From Symbiodinium natans (lineage: Eukaryota; Sar; Dinophyceae; Suessiales; Symbiodiniaceae): a stretch of DNA of 64,000 bases. The stretch is from the NCBI GenBank assembly GCA_905221605.1, contig CAJNDS010002091.1, positions 1 to 64,000 of the forward strand, in the 5' to 3' direction. A program made the translations under genes and the position numbers. Position 1 is the stretch's first letter. Every line of letters begins with the position of its first letter. This document shows, one piece after another, positions 43,019 to 52,442 of the stretch. The notes under the pieces are model-generated. The model did not search any database, was not told the origin of the DNA, and was given only the letters and a program-made list of their open reading frames with translations.

Positions 43019-43260
43019 TGGTATACTCAGTCCTTGATACCCTGTTAGAATCACTTCAAGGACTGTTAGTATAAGGGTCCCCCTAATACTAAACGCCCCC
43101 GACCCCCTAAAATCACATGCCCCCCCCCCCCCCCACTACTACAAAATAGCTATACCGGGTGCATTTAATATTCGGGGGTAGGGGGCTTTACATATTGGAG
43201 GGAGGGGAGTATAAGACACATTCGGGGGACGGGGGCTTTACGTATTAGGGGGAGGGAAAT
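43019..43260. mobile_element. Family C-like element and GGGGGC-rich inverted repeats
   Basis: 43019-43083 pairs CAGTCCTTGATACCC with TCAAGGACTGTTAGTATAAG as in family C. 43085-43255 contains CCCCCGACCCCCTAAA, a 16-C run, and ATTCGGGGGTAGGGGGCTTT repeated twice at 43168 and 43220, resembling family L. Confidence 0.55.
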
Positions 43261-43499
43261 ATAGGACCGAGCAAAGGCATTGGTCTGGCAGTGGGTTTCT
43301 TTTTCTTGAGACCCTTGTGTGGAGTACATGGAGGAGGCTTCCTCAAACTAGCGCCCCTTTGGGGTGCCTGTTGTAAGCCATGGTGCCTCTTTAGGCCATG
43401 TACCCCATAGTCCCCATCATCTTCTTGCGTAAAAATGCCCCGCATCTCTCGCCGCAACCTTCCGATGACTAGATGAGGATGACGCTCATGGGAATGATG

Positions 43500-43800
43500 C
43501 CCCCCAAAACCCTAAACCCTAAACCCTTATAAACCCTAAACCCTAAACCCTAAAAGAGTATTCCTACTGTCCTCTCCCCTTAGATCCCTCTCACATCGGT
43601 TCCGCTTCGGATCCATAGAATACCAGTGTCCAAAGGAGTAAACCAATTTTAACGCACAAAACAGCAGTGAATCTGAAACCAACCCGCAAAGAACGAGCAC
43701 GTTCATGAGCTTTCCGGAAACCCTGCCCTAAATTCCTAAACCCTAAACAACTTAAACAACCCTAAACCCTAAACCCTAAACCCTAAATCCTAAACCCCCA
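43500..43800 (-). repeat. Small CCCTAAA arrays
   Basis: Units at 43505-43553 and 43735-43800; intervening unique sequence without a supported gene. Confidence 0.8.
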
Positions 43801-43929
43801 AAAACCCTGAACTCCTTGCAAGTGATCTTGAAGACGCGGGGCCAGCGCCCCGCTGCGGGGGGCCGAATGGCTTTTGCTGGCGGCTGCCGAGTCGGGATTA
43901 GCTGCTGCTGCTCCTGCTTGAATATTGTG

Positions 43930-44370
43930 TTGGGGTTTAGGGGTTTAGGTGTTTAGGGGTTTAGGGTTTAGGGTTTAGGGTTTAGGGTTTAGGGCTTAGG
44001 GGTTTAGGGGCTTAGGGGCTTAGGGGCTTAGGGGCTTAGGGGCTTAGGGGCTTAGGGGTTTAGGGGTTTAGGGGTTTAGGGGTTTAGGGGTTTAGGGGTT
44101 TAGGGGTTTAGGGGTTGGGGCTTCGGGTTTAGGTGTTTAGGTGTTTAGGGGTTTAGGGGTTTAGGGGTTTAGGGGTTTAGGGGTTTAGGGGTTTAGGGGT
44201 TTAGGGGTGTAGGGGTTTAGAGGTTTAGGGGTTTAGGGGTTTAGGGGTTTAGGGGTTAGGGTTTAGGGGTTTAGGGGTTTAGGGGTTTAGGGGTTTAGGG
44301 GTTTAGGGGTTTAGGGGTTTAGGGGTTTAGGGTTTAGGGTTTTAGGGGTTTAGGGTTTAAGGCTTCGGGT
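43930..44370 (+). repeat. Octamer array TTTAGGGG
   Basis: About 50 units, most of them the 8-bp TTTAGGGG with a block of CTTAGGGG at 43995-44058. Only the edges carry the 7-bp TTTAGGG. It is a long homogeneous variant array. Confidence 0.95.
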
Positions 44371-44916
44371 TTAGGGCACCGGGCTCGGGCATCGTGCTGC
44401 TCCTACGTACCTGACGTTCTCTTGGTGAAGTCCCAGAACTCATGGAGTCTGCAACTTCGCATTTGAGGCCCTATACCCTAAACTCTAAACCCTAAACCCT
44501 GAACCCTCAACCCTCAGTGGGGTAGTCCCATGTGGCAGAATTCTTAACCAAAGAAGGCGAAGAGGCAACATCGTGATAAGAGGCCTAGTTGTTGTGTTGC
44601 CAGCAGAATCATGAACCCCAAGCCCTCTTTATGGGCTTTAGAGCTTAGGGTTTAGGGTTTAGGGTTTAAGCTTCAGGGTTTAAGGATCAGGGTTTAGGGT
44701 TCAAAGCTTACTGCACCATTGTTTGGGCTACTATCAAAAAAATCACCATGTTTGTTCCTTATCGGGTTTAAGTATCTATCAAAATCCAAAATGGTTCCCA
44801 GCAATGACCCAGTTCAATTAAGTTGACTCAACCCCTAAACTCTTCAACCGATGCTTCGCTGCATGCATAGACATGGGCTGCAGGTCCCTGGTGCTTCGGT
44901 TCATCTTCGCCACCTT
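44371..44916. other. Spacer with small arrays
   Basis: CCCTAAA at 44470-44515 and TTTAGGG at 44645-44700. Unique parts have no supported gene. Confidence 0.45.
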
Positions 44917-45062
44917 ACTTGGAGGTTCATGGTACTTACTAACCCAATTGTGATGCTGTACTTATCACCCACTTGCAAGCCCCTTAAGTCCCCGCATAGG
45001 GTTATAAGTCGGTGAAAAGTACAGTTATAGCTGGCTTTCAAAGTACCATGGTATTTTCCGAG
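44917..45062. mobile_element. Inverted-repeat element, family A
   Basis: ACTTGGAGGTTCATGGTACT at the left and AAGTACCATGGTATTTTCCG at the right, the latter diverged; core CAAGCCCCTTAAGTCCCCG and TTATAAGTC as in other copies. Confidence 0.75.
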
Positions 45063-45185
45063 TAACCGGCTGCGGACAGCAGCAAGTTTCAGGGCCCCAA
45101 GTTATGAGGCTTTTTTTGGGGGAAGATGCAGGGGCTTTGGGGGCTGGGGTTTTTAGGACCAAGGCTCGGGTCTCAGCGCTTACAG

Positions 45186-45455
45186 TAGGGTTTAGGGTTT
45201 AGGGTTTAGGGTTTAGGGTTTAGGGTTTAGGGTTTAGGGTTTAGGGTTTAGGGTTTAGGGTTTAGGGTTTAGGGTTTAGGGTTTAGGGTTTAGGGTTTAG
45301 GGTTTAGGGTTTAGGGTTTAGGGTTTAGGTTAGGGTTTAGGGTTTAGGGTTTAGGGTTTAGGGTTTAGGGTTTAGGGTTTAGGGTTTAGGGTTTAGGGTT
45401 TAGGTTTAGGGTTTAGGTTTAGGGTTTAGGGTTTAGGGTTTAGGGTTTAGGGTAG
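45186..45455 (+). repeat. Longest perfect TTTAGGG array
   Basis: About 38 units, with single 6-bp or truncated units near 45329 and 45403-45420. It is the longest 7-bp array in the window and lies about 1 kb downstream, in transcription terms, of the disulfide isomerase gene. Confidence 0.96.
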
Positions 45456-46424
45456 GATTGTTTGTATTGTTAGTTGTTAGGGCTCTGGAATGTAGCACGC
45501 TCAGATAATTGCAAGAAGAAGAAAACCTGCGGCCCATGAAGATCAGGAAACTTAGAATACCCCCAAGCTGGGTGGGGACTTCGGGGCCGTGCAATGTACT
45601 CAATATGAAGCAGGGTTTATATTACTGTTCTTGGTGAGTGTATATACAAATATAAAACCTACATCATATTACGCCAAAAAGGGTTGTCTAGGGATTTTGG
45701 GGCCCAGCAAGCGTAGAAGATTGTTGCCCAAATCAACCCCAGTAAAACTTGGTAAAGCAGCACAAAATCCGGAACGACTGGGGACGAGGCCATGTTCAGC
45801 AAGACCTGGCAGCGAGCTGCCCGGGCCGGGCTTCAGCGACATCAAGCTTTCGGGAGTGCTTCAGGGTCCCTACACTCAGACTGGTTAGGATCAGGGTTGA
45901 GGGCTTTGGGTTAGGGTTTAGGGTTTAGGGTGAAGTTGCACAGGTTGGGTTTTGGGTTCCGCCGTGAAGTGAACGCAAGTGCAGGCTGGGGGGGTTGAGT
46001 CTTTCCACCCTTGCACACGGCAGGCAAGGCACGTCTCATAGTCGGATGGGTGAAATCAAGCCCCCCATGTGTCATCTCGCAACTCCACTTAAGGTTCCAC
46101 TATCGGTTAGGATGGCAGGGCTGGAGCCGCGCACGGGCTCAACCCACAACGTCATGCTAGCAGCCTAGTTCAAGACAAGCATGCCAGGGGGCAATCAGCG
46201 ATAGGGTCCGAGCTAGATCATGGATGCAGAGAAATTGAGCTCTCTGTTCCTGACCCTAGGTTCGCTACTTGTCATGTGAAGCAGACGGGAGCGGTGTGTC
46301 ACCTGATGCAGGCCTTGTTTGTGTATGATGACGAGGCTACAGTAGGGTGCATTGTTCAAGGCGCGACCCAAGTCAGGCGCTTTCCGTTCCCAAACCATCC
46401 TAGCAGCCCAACCAAACAGCCTTC
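45456..46424. other. Mostly unique sequence, no supported gene
   Basis: 45570-45890 and 46050-46420 are array-free and open in several frames. I see no domain. 46200-46424 is the 3' flank of the disulfide isomerase gene. Confidence 0.35.
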
Positions 46425-49400
46425 TCACAGCTCGCTGCGTCCGAACGGTCGAGCAGCTTTCTCGTCCAGCCAGGACAGGAACGAGTCAATGTCCCTGTCA
46501 CCATCATAGTCAATCGGCTGTTCCTTATTGTCGGCACGCCAAAACTTGATGGTTGGGAACCCTTCGATGTCAACCCCATTGACGTCATTGGCCGTGGCAT
46601 CAATTTTGGCAATCGTTATGGTTGGCACGCTTTCCAGCTTTTTCGCCACTGCGTTGTAAACCTTAGTCGTCCACTATCCTTTGGACCTGAAGGCTACCTT
46701 TAGGATTACGTGCGGATTCTCAACCCCCCCCCCCCCCCGGATTACGTGCGGATTCTCAACCCCCCCCCCCCCCCCCCCAAAAAAAAAAAAAAAAGAGGCT
46801 AAAGGTTACTACTCTAAACCCCCCCCCCCCCCCCCCCCCCCGGCCCCAAAAAAAAAGGCTGAAAGGTTCCCTTCTCTACTGCTGAGAAACTGGCTCTAGC
46901 TTCTTGCAGTGGCCACACCATGGCGCGTAGAACTTCACCAGGACATCCTTTGCGGGATCTTTCACTATCGACCTTACTTCTCCAATAACAAAGGGAAAAA
47001 GCTTAAGCTTTATTACTCCTACTGAATAGGGCAACCCAAACAGTTTAAAGTTCATGTTTTGGTAACCAAAAAGTTTAGAGTTCAATTGTTGGTAACATTG
47101 GCTAAGTGAGCGACTCGAAGGTCGAGCCCACGAGAGTGTAGACTGGGCCCTTCTGGCTGCTGGGCACTGGCTCGGACTGCAAGTACCTTGGGGGGGCCAC
47201 ATGAACCCCAAAATCGGGGTCATGTACCCCATACTACTCTTACTAATCCCTGGTAGAAGGTAATATGAACCCTCAACCCTAAACCCTAAACCCTAAACCC
47301 TAAACCCTAAACCCTAAACCCTAAACCCTAAAAGGGTTAATGTAGGGATTTCGTCCCCCAAGGTACTTGCTCAATCGCCCGGCTTCGAAGTCGGCCACGA
47401 AGGACATCAGCGAGGTCTCCGACACGGCATCTTCGAGTCGGTACCTTTGGGGACGAGCCCTAAACCCTAAACCCTAAACCCTAAACCCTAAACCCTAAAC
47501 CCTAAACCCTAAACCCTAAACCCCTGTTAGGGTTCATGTGGTCCCCAAGGTACTTCGACATCGTGCCCTGGGGCTCGGTGACAAGCCGCGCTGTCGGGAG
47601 CTCCTCTGCCTCGACCTTGGGGACCAATGAACCCGAAGATTGGGGTCATTATACCCTCTTCTACAAGGAGGGGCACCCTAGTCATAAGTAGAGTTAGAAG
47701 AGCCCTAAATTTATAAGGACCCTAAACTAAAGTTGTAAGTCCCTGAATTAACTACAGCTAGTATAGTAAGGGGGCCCCTCCTTGTACTAAAACTCCCATG
47801 AAGGTAACATGAACCATAAACCCTTTTAGATTTTCATGTCGTCCCCAAGGGACACTAACATAGTCCATCAGCCGCTGGTCCATTGGCTCACTAGAGCCGG
47901 CGACGGACAGCAACAGTCTGCGCTGGAAACGCGGGGCCGCGGCTTGAAGGGCCTTCTCTGCAGCTGTGCCTTTGTCCTTACTTCTCCAATGACCAAGGGG
48001 AAGAAAATAAGGAAACCCAAAAAGTTTAAAGTTCAACTAAAGGCGAAGTAAGTGTCATCCTTGTCTCGAAATAAGAACAGGATCGGCCGTCCGTCTCCGA
48101 AGAGGTCTGCGGCCGTTTCTCCAGTGAAGTCTGTGATCATGGGATGCCGGTAGTTCTTGACCTTGGTTGCCCAGTGGCCATGTTATAGTAAGGGTGACCC
48201 TTATTTTGGATTGGTTACTTCATAAGGGAACCCCTAAACCCTAAACCCTAAATTCTAAACCCTGAAACCCAAAACCCTAACCCCCCCCCCCCACCCCCCC
48301 CCCCCCCCCCAAAAAAAAAAAAAAAAAAAAAAGAGAGAGAGAGAGAGAGAACAAAGTGAAAAGGGTACGACTGGGCAACAAAGTGACGAAGGTCTCGATT
48401 TCCTCCGCACTGCCCAAGTCGCCCGAGAAGGTGGCCGACTGTTCGTCATGCGGGAAGATCATCTTGATTGTGGGCATGTTCACCTTCAGGGGTACAAGGA
48501 GGGATACTATTGTCTAGACATGGCTAAACACTAGTGTCCAGTTGCAACAGTAAGAAGTTCATCTTGATTGTGGGCATGTACACCTTCTGGGGAAAACAGG
48601 AGGGACCCCTAGAAGGGACCCTTAAGCTTGTTAAAACCCCTATATAACCCTTCTATGTACCTTAAATCGTCCTAAATAACTCCCCAAAGAAACCCTAAGG
48701 TCCCTGAGAAGGATCCCTTCTTTAGTCACTTTAGTCCCTTGTTCACCTGGTACTTGCTGGCAAGAGCAGGGGCAGTGCTGTACGCAAACATCACGTCCTC
48801 GATCTGCCTGGCGGCCTTCTCGAACGCTTCCCGCACTGCCTGCTCGCAGAAGCAGAAAACTGCCAGCCGATTCTCCTTCTCGAAGGCCTTGGTCGTGCAG
48901 TAACCATCTCATGATAAGGTTCGGGTTTAGGCTTTGGGGGGTCTGGGGTCTAGCGTTTGGGGGTACCCTTCCTGGGGTTGCTCCTTTTTTAAGGGAGCCT
49001 TGAACTACAAAAATGTGGCAACCATCTTTAATAAGGGGTACCCCTTTTTGGGGCTGTCTACTTGTATAAGGGAGCCTTGAAACCCCAAACCCTAAACCCT
49101 AAACCCTAAACCCTAAACCCTAAACCCTAAACCCTAAACCCTAAACCCTAAACCCTAAACCCTCCCCAAAAAAAGGGGAAGGCCTCTGCTGCCTCCACTG
49201 TCTGGAGCTCGATGGCAGGCGGCCCGGCCTTCTTGAGCAGCCAGGTTACGACACCTGGGAAGCCCAGCAAACCATCGGGGATTAGGGTTTAGGGTTTAGG
49301 GTTTAGGGTTTAGGGTTTAGGGAAATAAAGGGTGCCCTTTCTTTGTTGTTAGCTACTTTAGAAGGGGAACCTTGAACCAAAAAACGGGCAAAAAGGGTAC

Positions 49401-50125
49401 CAGTGGGCCAAGACACTCTGCGCCGTCCGACCACCAGTATACTCCTGGTCACAACCCTTTTTTGAACCCTAAACCCTAAACCCTAAACCCTAAACCCTAA
49501 ACCCTAAACCCTAACCCTAAACCCTACACCCTAAACCCTACACCCTAAACCCTAAACCCTACTCCTGGTCACGACCTGCGATGAAGAGCCGAATGGTGGG
49601 GTAACCTCTGACGCCGTACTCCTCGGCCAGCTTCAGCCTTGGGGGCCCAAAGGAACCCTAAAGGAGTCAGGGTTTAGGGTTTAGGGTAACAGGGCTAAAA
49701 TTGGGGTCATATACCCTACACTACTATAATCTCTATTAAGGTATATGAACCATATATACCCTGTACTACTATAATTCCTATGAAGGTTTATGAACCATGA
49801 GCCCTTTTAAGGTTCATTTCGTTCCCCCAAGGAGCTCAGCTGTTGCATCCACTTTCGCAAGTGGGATTGGCTGGCTGGCCTGCTTCATCTGCTGTGCTGC
49901 CTCGGCATACTCTGGCGCAAACTGCTTGCAGTGCCCACACCAGGGTGCGTAGAACTCCACGAGAATGTAGTTGTACTTGTCCAGCGCTGCCCGGAAATTC
50001 TTCTCTGTAAGCACAAGAACGCCGTCCTCTTCTGGAAACTCCGTGTCTTGTGCCACGCCGAGGGTTGCCCAGAGCAGGATCGACCAGCTCAACCAACTCC
50101 GAGGCCGGGGCACGGGCATCGCCAC
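46425..50125 (-). CDS. Protein disulfide isomerase, complete, 13 exons
   Basis: Thioredoxin-fold enzyme that forms and rearranges disulfide bonds in the ER. Exons (minus strand): 50125-49836, 49637-49565, 49444-49417, 49254-49184, 48887-48747, 48483-48388, 48161-48057, 47976-47854, 47615-47554, 47444-47367, 47186-47115, 46972-46891, 46661-46425. They total 1458 nt, exactly 486 codons with the stop, and every join is in phase. The product has a hydrophobic N-terminal signal ([13 protein letters not shown]), a first active site APWCGHCK (Cys 63 and 66), non-catalytic b and b' regions ([29 protein letters not shown]), and a second active site APWCGHCK (Cys 399 and 402). FPTIKFW then carries the cis-proline. 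The C-terminus RSEL may act as a KDEL-like ER retention signal. The 485 aa are typical of a-b-b'-a' isomerases. Start: the ATG at 50125 just before the signal peptide. Confidence 0.92.
46662..46890 (-). mobile_element. Isomerase intron 12, family I
   Basis: GT-AG; duplication GTTT at both ends. The ends CTCAGCAGTAGAGAAGGG and GGATAGTGGACGACTAAG are inverted in part. It contains three poly-C runs, two with poly-A, and a 26-bp direct repeat beginning GGATTACGTGCGGATTCTC (46703 and 46738). Confidence 0.85.
46973..47114 (-). mobile_element. Isomerase intron 11, family H
   Basis: GT-AG with duplication GTCG. Ends CTCACTTAGCCAA and TTGGAGAAGTAAG are inverted repeats. The centre has two near copies of TGAACTCTAAACTTTTTGG, followed by CTTTATT-type words. 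Confidence 0.88.
47187..47366 (-). mobile_element. Isomerase intron 10, family F with array
   Basis: GT-AG with duplication GTAC. Ends CTTGGGGGACG and GGCCCCCCCAAG are inverted. A seven-unit TTTAGGG array (47275-47335) follows the left end on the coding strand. Confidence 0.9.
47445..47553 (-). mobile_element. Isomerase intron 9, family F with array
   Basis: GT-AG with duplication GTAC. Ends CTTGGGGACCACATGAACC and GTCCCCAAAG are inverted. Almost the whole interior (47457-47523) is TTTAGGG repeats. Confidence 0.92.
47616..47853 (-). mobile_element. Isomerase intron 8, family F with nested family K
   Basis: GT-AG with duplication GTC; outer ends CCTTGGGGACGACATG and GGTCCCCAAG. Inside, TACAAGGAGGGGCCCCCTTA and TAGAAGAGGGTATA-like arms with repeated TTATAAGGACCC words match the intron at 55185-55310, so one element seems to sit in another. 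Confidence 0.88.
47977..48056 (-). mobile_element. Isomerase intron 7, family H, GA donor
   Basis: 80 bp, GA-AG, with duplication GAC. Ends ACTTACTTCGCC and GGAGAAGTAAG are inverted; interior TGAACTTTAAACTTTTTGGG. The shortest intron of the gene. Confidence 0.9.
48162..48387 (-). mobile_element. Isomerase intron 6, family D
   Basis: GT-AG with duplication GTCA. Ends CTTTGTTGCCCAGT and ACTGGGCAACCAAG are inverted repeats. The interior has a (GA)n run, poly-A/poly-C, four or five CCCTAAA-like units and the family words GGTTACTTCATAAGGG. Confidence 0.92.
48484..48746 (-). mobile_element. Isomerase intron 5, family N
   Basis: GT-AG with 6-bp duplication GTGAAC. It begins AAGGGACTAAAG and shares GGGTCCCTTCTAGGGGTCCC with 33629-33925. 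A partial copy of the next exon's start (GTACATGCCCACAATCAAG) lies inside it at 48554-48581, preceded by an AG. Confidence 0.88.
48888..49183 (-). mobile_element. Isomerase intron 4, composite, GC donor
   Basis: GC-AG with 6-bp duplication GCCTTC. It holds a 12-unit TTTAGGG array (49085-49165) and two family D-like pieces (GGGTACCCCTTTTTGGGG; GGGTACCCTTCCTGGGG), each followed by AAGGGAGCCTTGAA on the plus strand. Confidence 0.88.
49255..49416 (-). mobile_element. Isomerase intron 3, family D with array
   Basis: GT-AG with 5-bp duplication GTGTC. It begins TTGGCCCACTGGTACCC and ends GGGCTTCCCAG. Five to six CCCTAAA units on the coding strand (49283-49322 as TTTAGGG on plus) lie near the acceptor, opposite in orientation to most other arrays of this gene. 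Confidence 0.88.
49445..49564 (-). mobile_element. Isomerase intron 2, almost pure telomere-like array
   Basis: GA-AG. GTGACCAGGAGTA (13 bp) is present at both boundaries, and between these copies nearly everything is TTTAGGG units (49463-49560 region). No family inverted repeat is visible. The intron appears to have arisen by array insertion alone. Confidence 0.88.
49638..49835 (-). mobile_element. Isomerase intron 1, family F, GC donor
   Basis: GC-AG with duplication GCT. Ends CCTTGGGGGAACG and GGGCCCCCAAG are inverted; two copies of a TATATGAACCAT/GGTATATGAACC word lie inside, plus two TTTAGGG units. Confidence 0.9.
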
Positions 50126-50452
50126 GAATTGTCTGGCCCAGGGTTCTATGATTTACTATCGTCTTGAGCCTGAAAATGTGCCCAGGTGTGCCCAGTTCTA
50201 AGCAGGATATAGAACTCTGGCTTTCTGCGCGTCTTTAACTTTCGTGGTTTAGGGTTTTTAGGGTTTATTATAGGGTTTAGGGTTTAGGGTTTAAGGTTTA
50301 AGGCTTATAATCTACTGCTAGCGATCCATGAGGGGGGCCAGAGGTTCCAAAGAGTTGAGGCGAAGCACGACTGAGGCTGCCGCCGTGCGCTCTGTGGACG
50401 TGAGGTATGGCCAGGTCTTCTCAGCCTGAGATCATTTGGGATGTAGCCCTAA
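50126..50452. other. 5' flank of the isomerase gene
   Basis: Upstream sequence of the isomerase on the minus strand. A TTTAGGG patch lies at 50243-50310. No TATA-like promoter is evident, which is usual for dinoflagellates. A trans-splice acceptor AG is present at several points before the ATG but cannot be fixed from sequence. Confidence 0.4.
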
Positions 50453-50533
50453 GGGTCCATGCACCTAATTAGGGAATACTTGGGCCTTAAAGTACCTCCT
50501 ATATAGGGACTTTTAACCCCAAGTACACAGACC
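50453..50533. mobile_element. Inverted-repeat element, family J
   Basis: GGGTCCATGCACCTAATTAG and AAGTACACAGACCC are inverted ends; GGGCCTTAAAGTACCTCCT in the middle. Matches 60596-60692. Confidence 0.7.
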
Positions 50534-51325
50534 CTTGCGCGACGTGGGAAATACTTGCTGAAGAGTTCTGGAGGAATTGAGGCCGCACGCGATCCTGCCC
50601 GTGTTCTAGAAACCCGCGACCCAGCAAATGCCGGATGGTGAAAGTGCTGCGCTGTGTTTGGCCGCACGTCTAGTCTTTTGAAGGCGCGCAATTGCAAAAA
50701 CTAAGCCACTTAACCATTTCATACTGCAAACCTATTTTGGCCTTTAGCCAGCAGGCCTCTTCCAACAAACCCCCAAACCGAAACCCTATGGCAGCCCCTA
50801 CACTACACCTCACACACACACACAGCTCACCCTGCGTCACGACTTTCAGTTAGGATGGCCCTCAAAACCTCTGAACCATACTCCTGAATATGATCCTTCT
50901 AAACCCAAGAAGGGGGAATACAACATGTCCCAAGGGCCTACACCCTAAACCCTAAACCTTGAACCCTGAAACCCGAAACCCTGAAACCCTAACCCATCCA
51001 GGGCCCTACCGAGTAACCTTAAGTGCTGCAATCCTTCAAGGCAAGCGGCCCGGTCGGTGTGAAAGCCGCTCTTGTCAGCTTGGGTGTAGTTCCTAGGGGG
51101 AGAAGGGCTCATGTGGTTTCGGGCTTAGGGTTTCGGGCTTATAGGGCTAGGGTTTAGGGTTTGAAGGGTTCAGCGTAGGACTTTCGCAACCTCTGCCCTG
51201 AGGGGGGGGGGGGGCTGCTGTTGCAAGAAAATACGGCATTAGCCGCGGCCAACAATGTCTGAGGATCTGCATCGGAATCCTACACTCTTGTTGCATCAGG
51301 CCTCCCTAAACCCTGATCCAGTGCC
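50534..51325. other. Unique sequence with minor arrays
   Basis: 50550-50700 is array-free and open on the minus strand (RAFKRLDVRPNTAQHFHHPA) without a recognised domain. A (CA)n run lies at 50810-50822; degenerate arrays at 50940-51000 and 51118-51165. Confidence 0.35.
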
Positions 51326-51424
51326 TCTACTCCCCTTAGAACCTTGATAAAAATACTATGTTTAATGCCCTCTTGGGTTTTATATAAACAAAAATAAAAC
51401 AAAATTCTCAAGGGGGATAGAGGT
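51326..51424. mobile_element. Inverted-repeat element, family M
   Basis: CTCTACTCCCCTTAGAACCT and TCTCAAGGGGGATAGAG are inverted ends around an AAAATAAAAC-rich loop. Matches 40451-40543. Confidence 0.75.
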
Positions 51425-51489
51425 GCGACTTTGGTGGCAAAAAGAACCCTAATCCATAAGCCCTAAGCCCTGAAGCCGCAAGCCCAGTA

Positions 51490-52085
51490 GTTTAGGGTTT
51501 AGGGTTTAGGGTTTAGGGTTTAGGGTTTAGGGTTTAGGCTCCAACAAGGCAGGTTCTGCAGGCAATGTCCAGGAAATAACTGCATACTTTCAACCCTCAA
51601 AAGCAATGACCCCACCTTAGGGTTTAGAGGGTTTATAAATGTTTAAAGGGTCTACAGCAAGTTAGGGTCCCTTCTTGGGGGGTAGGGTTCAGCCTCAATC
51701 CGAAACGCTTTAGCCCTAAACCCTAAAGCCTAAACCCTAAACCCTAAACCCTAAACCCTAAACCCTAAACCCTAAACTCGGGGTAGGCCCACATTCTGAA
51801 TTCCAGACAAAGCGCATCCGAGCCCACAGTCGGCCTTGCGCAAAGGCCCCAAACCCTAAACCCTAAACCCTAAACCCTAATTTAGGGAAACTCAACTAGA
51901 CCCGGGGGTAACGTTTGTTGTACCAGTATGGAATGAGGTACCCCCCCCCCCAAAAAAAAAAAAAAAAAAAAACATACTAATTAGGGTGTTTGAGCACCCC
52001 AATTCCATAGCAGTACTAAACCCTAAACCCTAAACCCTAAACCCTACACCCTAAACCCTAAACCCTAAACCCTAAACCTCAAGGT
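51490..52085. repeat. Small arrays of both orientations
   Basis: TTTAGGG at 51490-51537; CCCTAAA at 51713-51778, 51850-51880 and 52015-52080. A C10/A22 tract lies at 51942-51972 between a GAATGAGGTACC word and its partial inverse. Confidence 0.88.
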
Positions 52086-52340
52086 AAGAGACGGAGCAGC
52101 AAGCTCAGGGCTCAGGGGAGTCCATGAGACTTCATGCGCGGAGTCTCGGGATGTACAGGCGTCATTAGCTGGGCCTGAGGGAGGGGTTTTGTAACCATAG
52201 AATCTGTTCCCCTAAACCCTAAACCCTAAACCCTAATCCCTAAACCCTGAATATGTTCTTCCGTCCTGGCCTGAAAGTCCCCACCACCAAAACCGGTTTC
52301 CCCAAAAACTCGGTTCCGGGGGGGTTTAGGGTTCAAGGTT
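52086..52340. other. Unique spacer
   Basis: GC-rich unique sequence with a few CCCTAAA units at 52210-52245; no supported gene. Confidence 0.35.
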
Positions 52341-52428
52341 GGGATGTTCCCCCCTATACCAACAGTCCTTGACAGTACCCCCGATTATAATCCCTACTAA
52401 GGACTGTTCGCAAAAGGGGGAACATCCC
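52341..52428. mobile_element. Inverted-repeat element, family C
   Basis: GGGATGTTCCCCCCTATACC and AAAAGGGGGAACATCCC are inverted ends; AACAGTCCTTGACAG and ACTAAGGACTGTT pair inside. Confidence 0.85.
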
Positions 52429-52442
52429 AAGTTCAAGGTTTA

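Noticed and set aside
46681-46899. Plus-strand Pro-rich open frame
   Set aside because: It is built from poly-C and poly-A runs inside isomerase intron 12.
48255-48483. Extended exon reading through poly-A/poly-C upstream and downstream of [13 protein letters not shown]
   Set aside because: Only 48388-48483 is exon; beyond it the frame enters the family D intron, and phase with the neighbouring exons fits only the shorter form.
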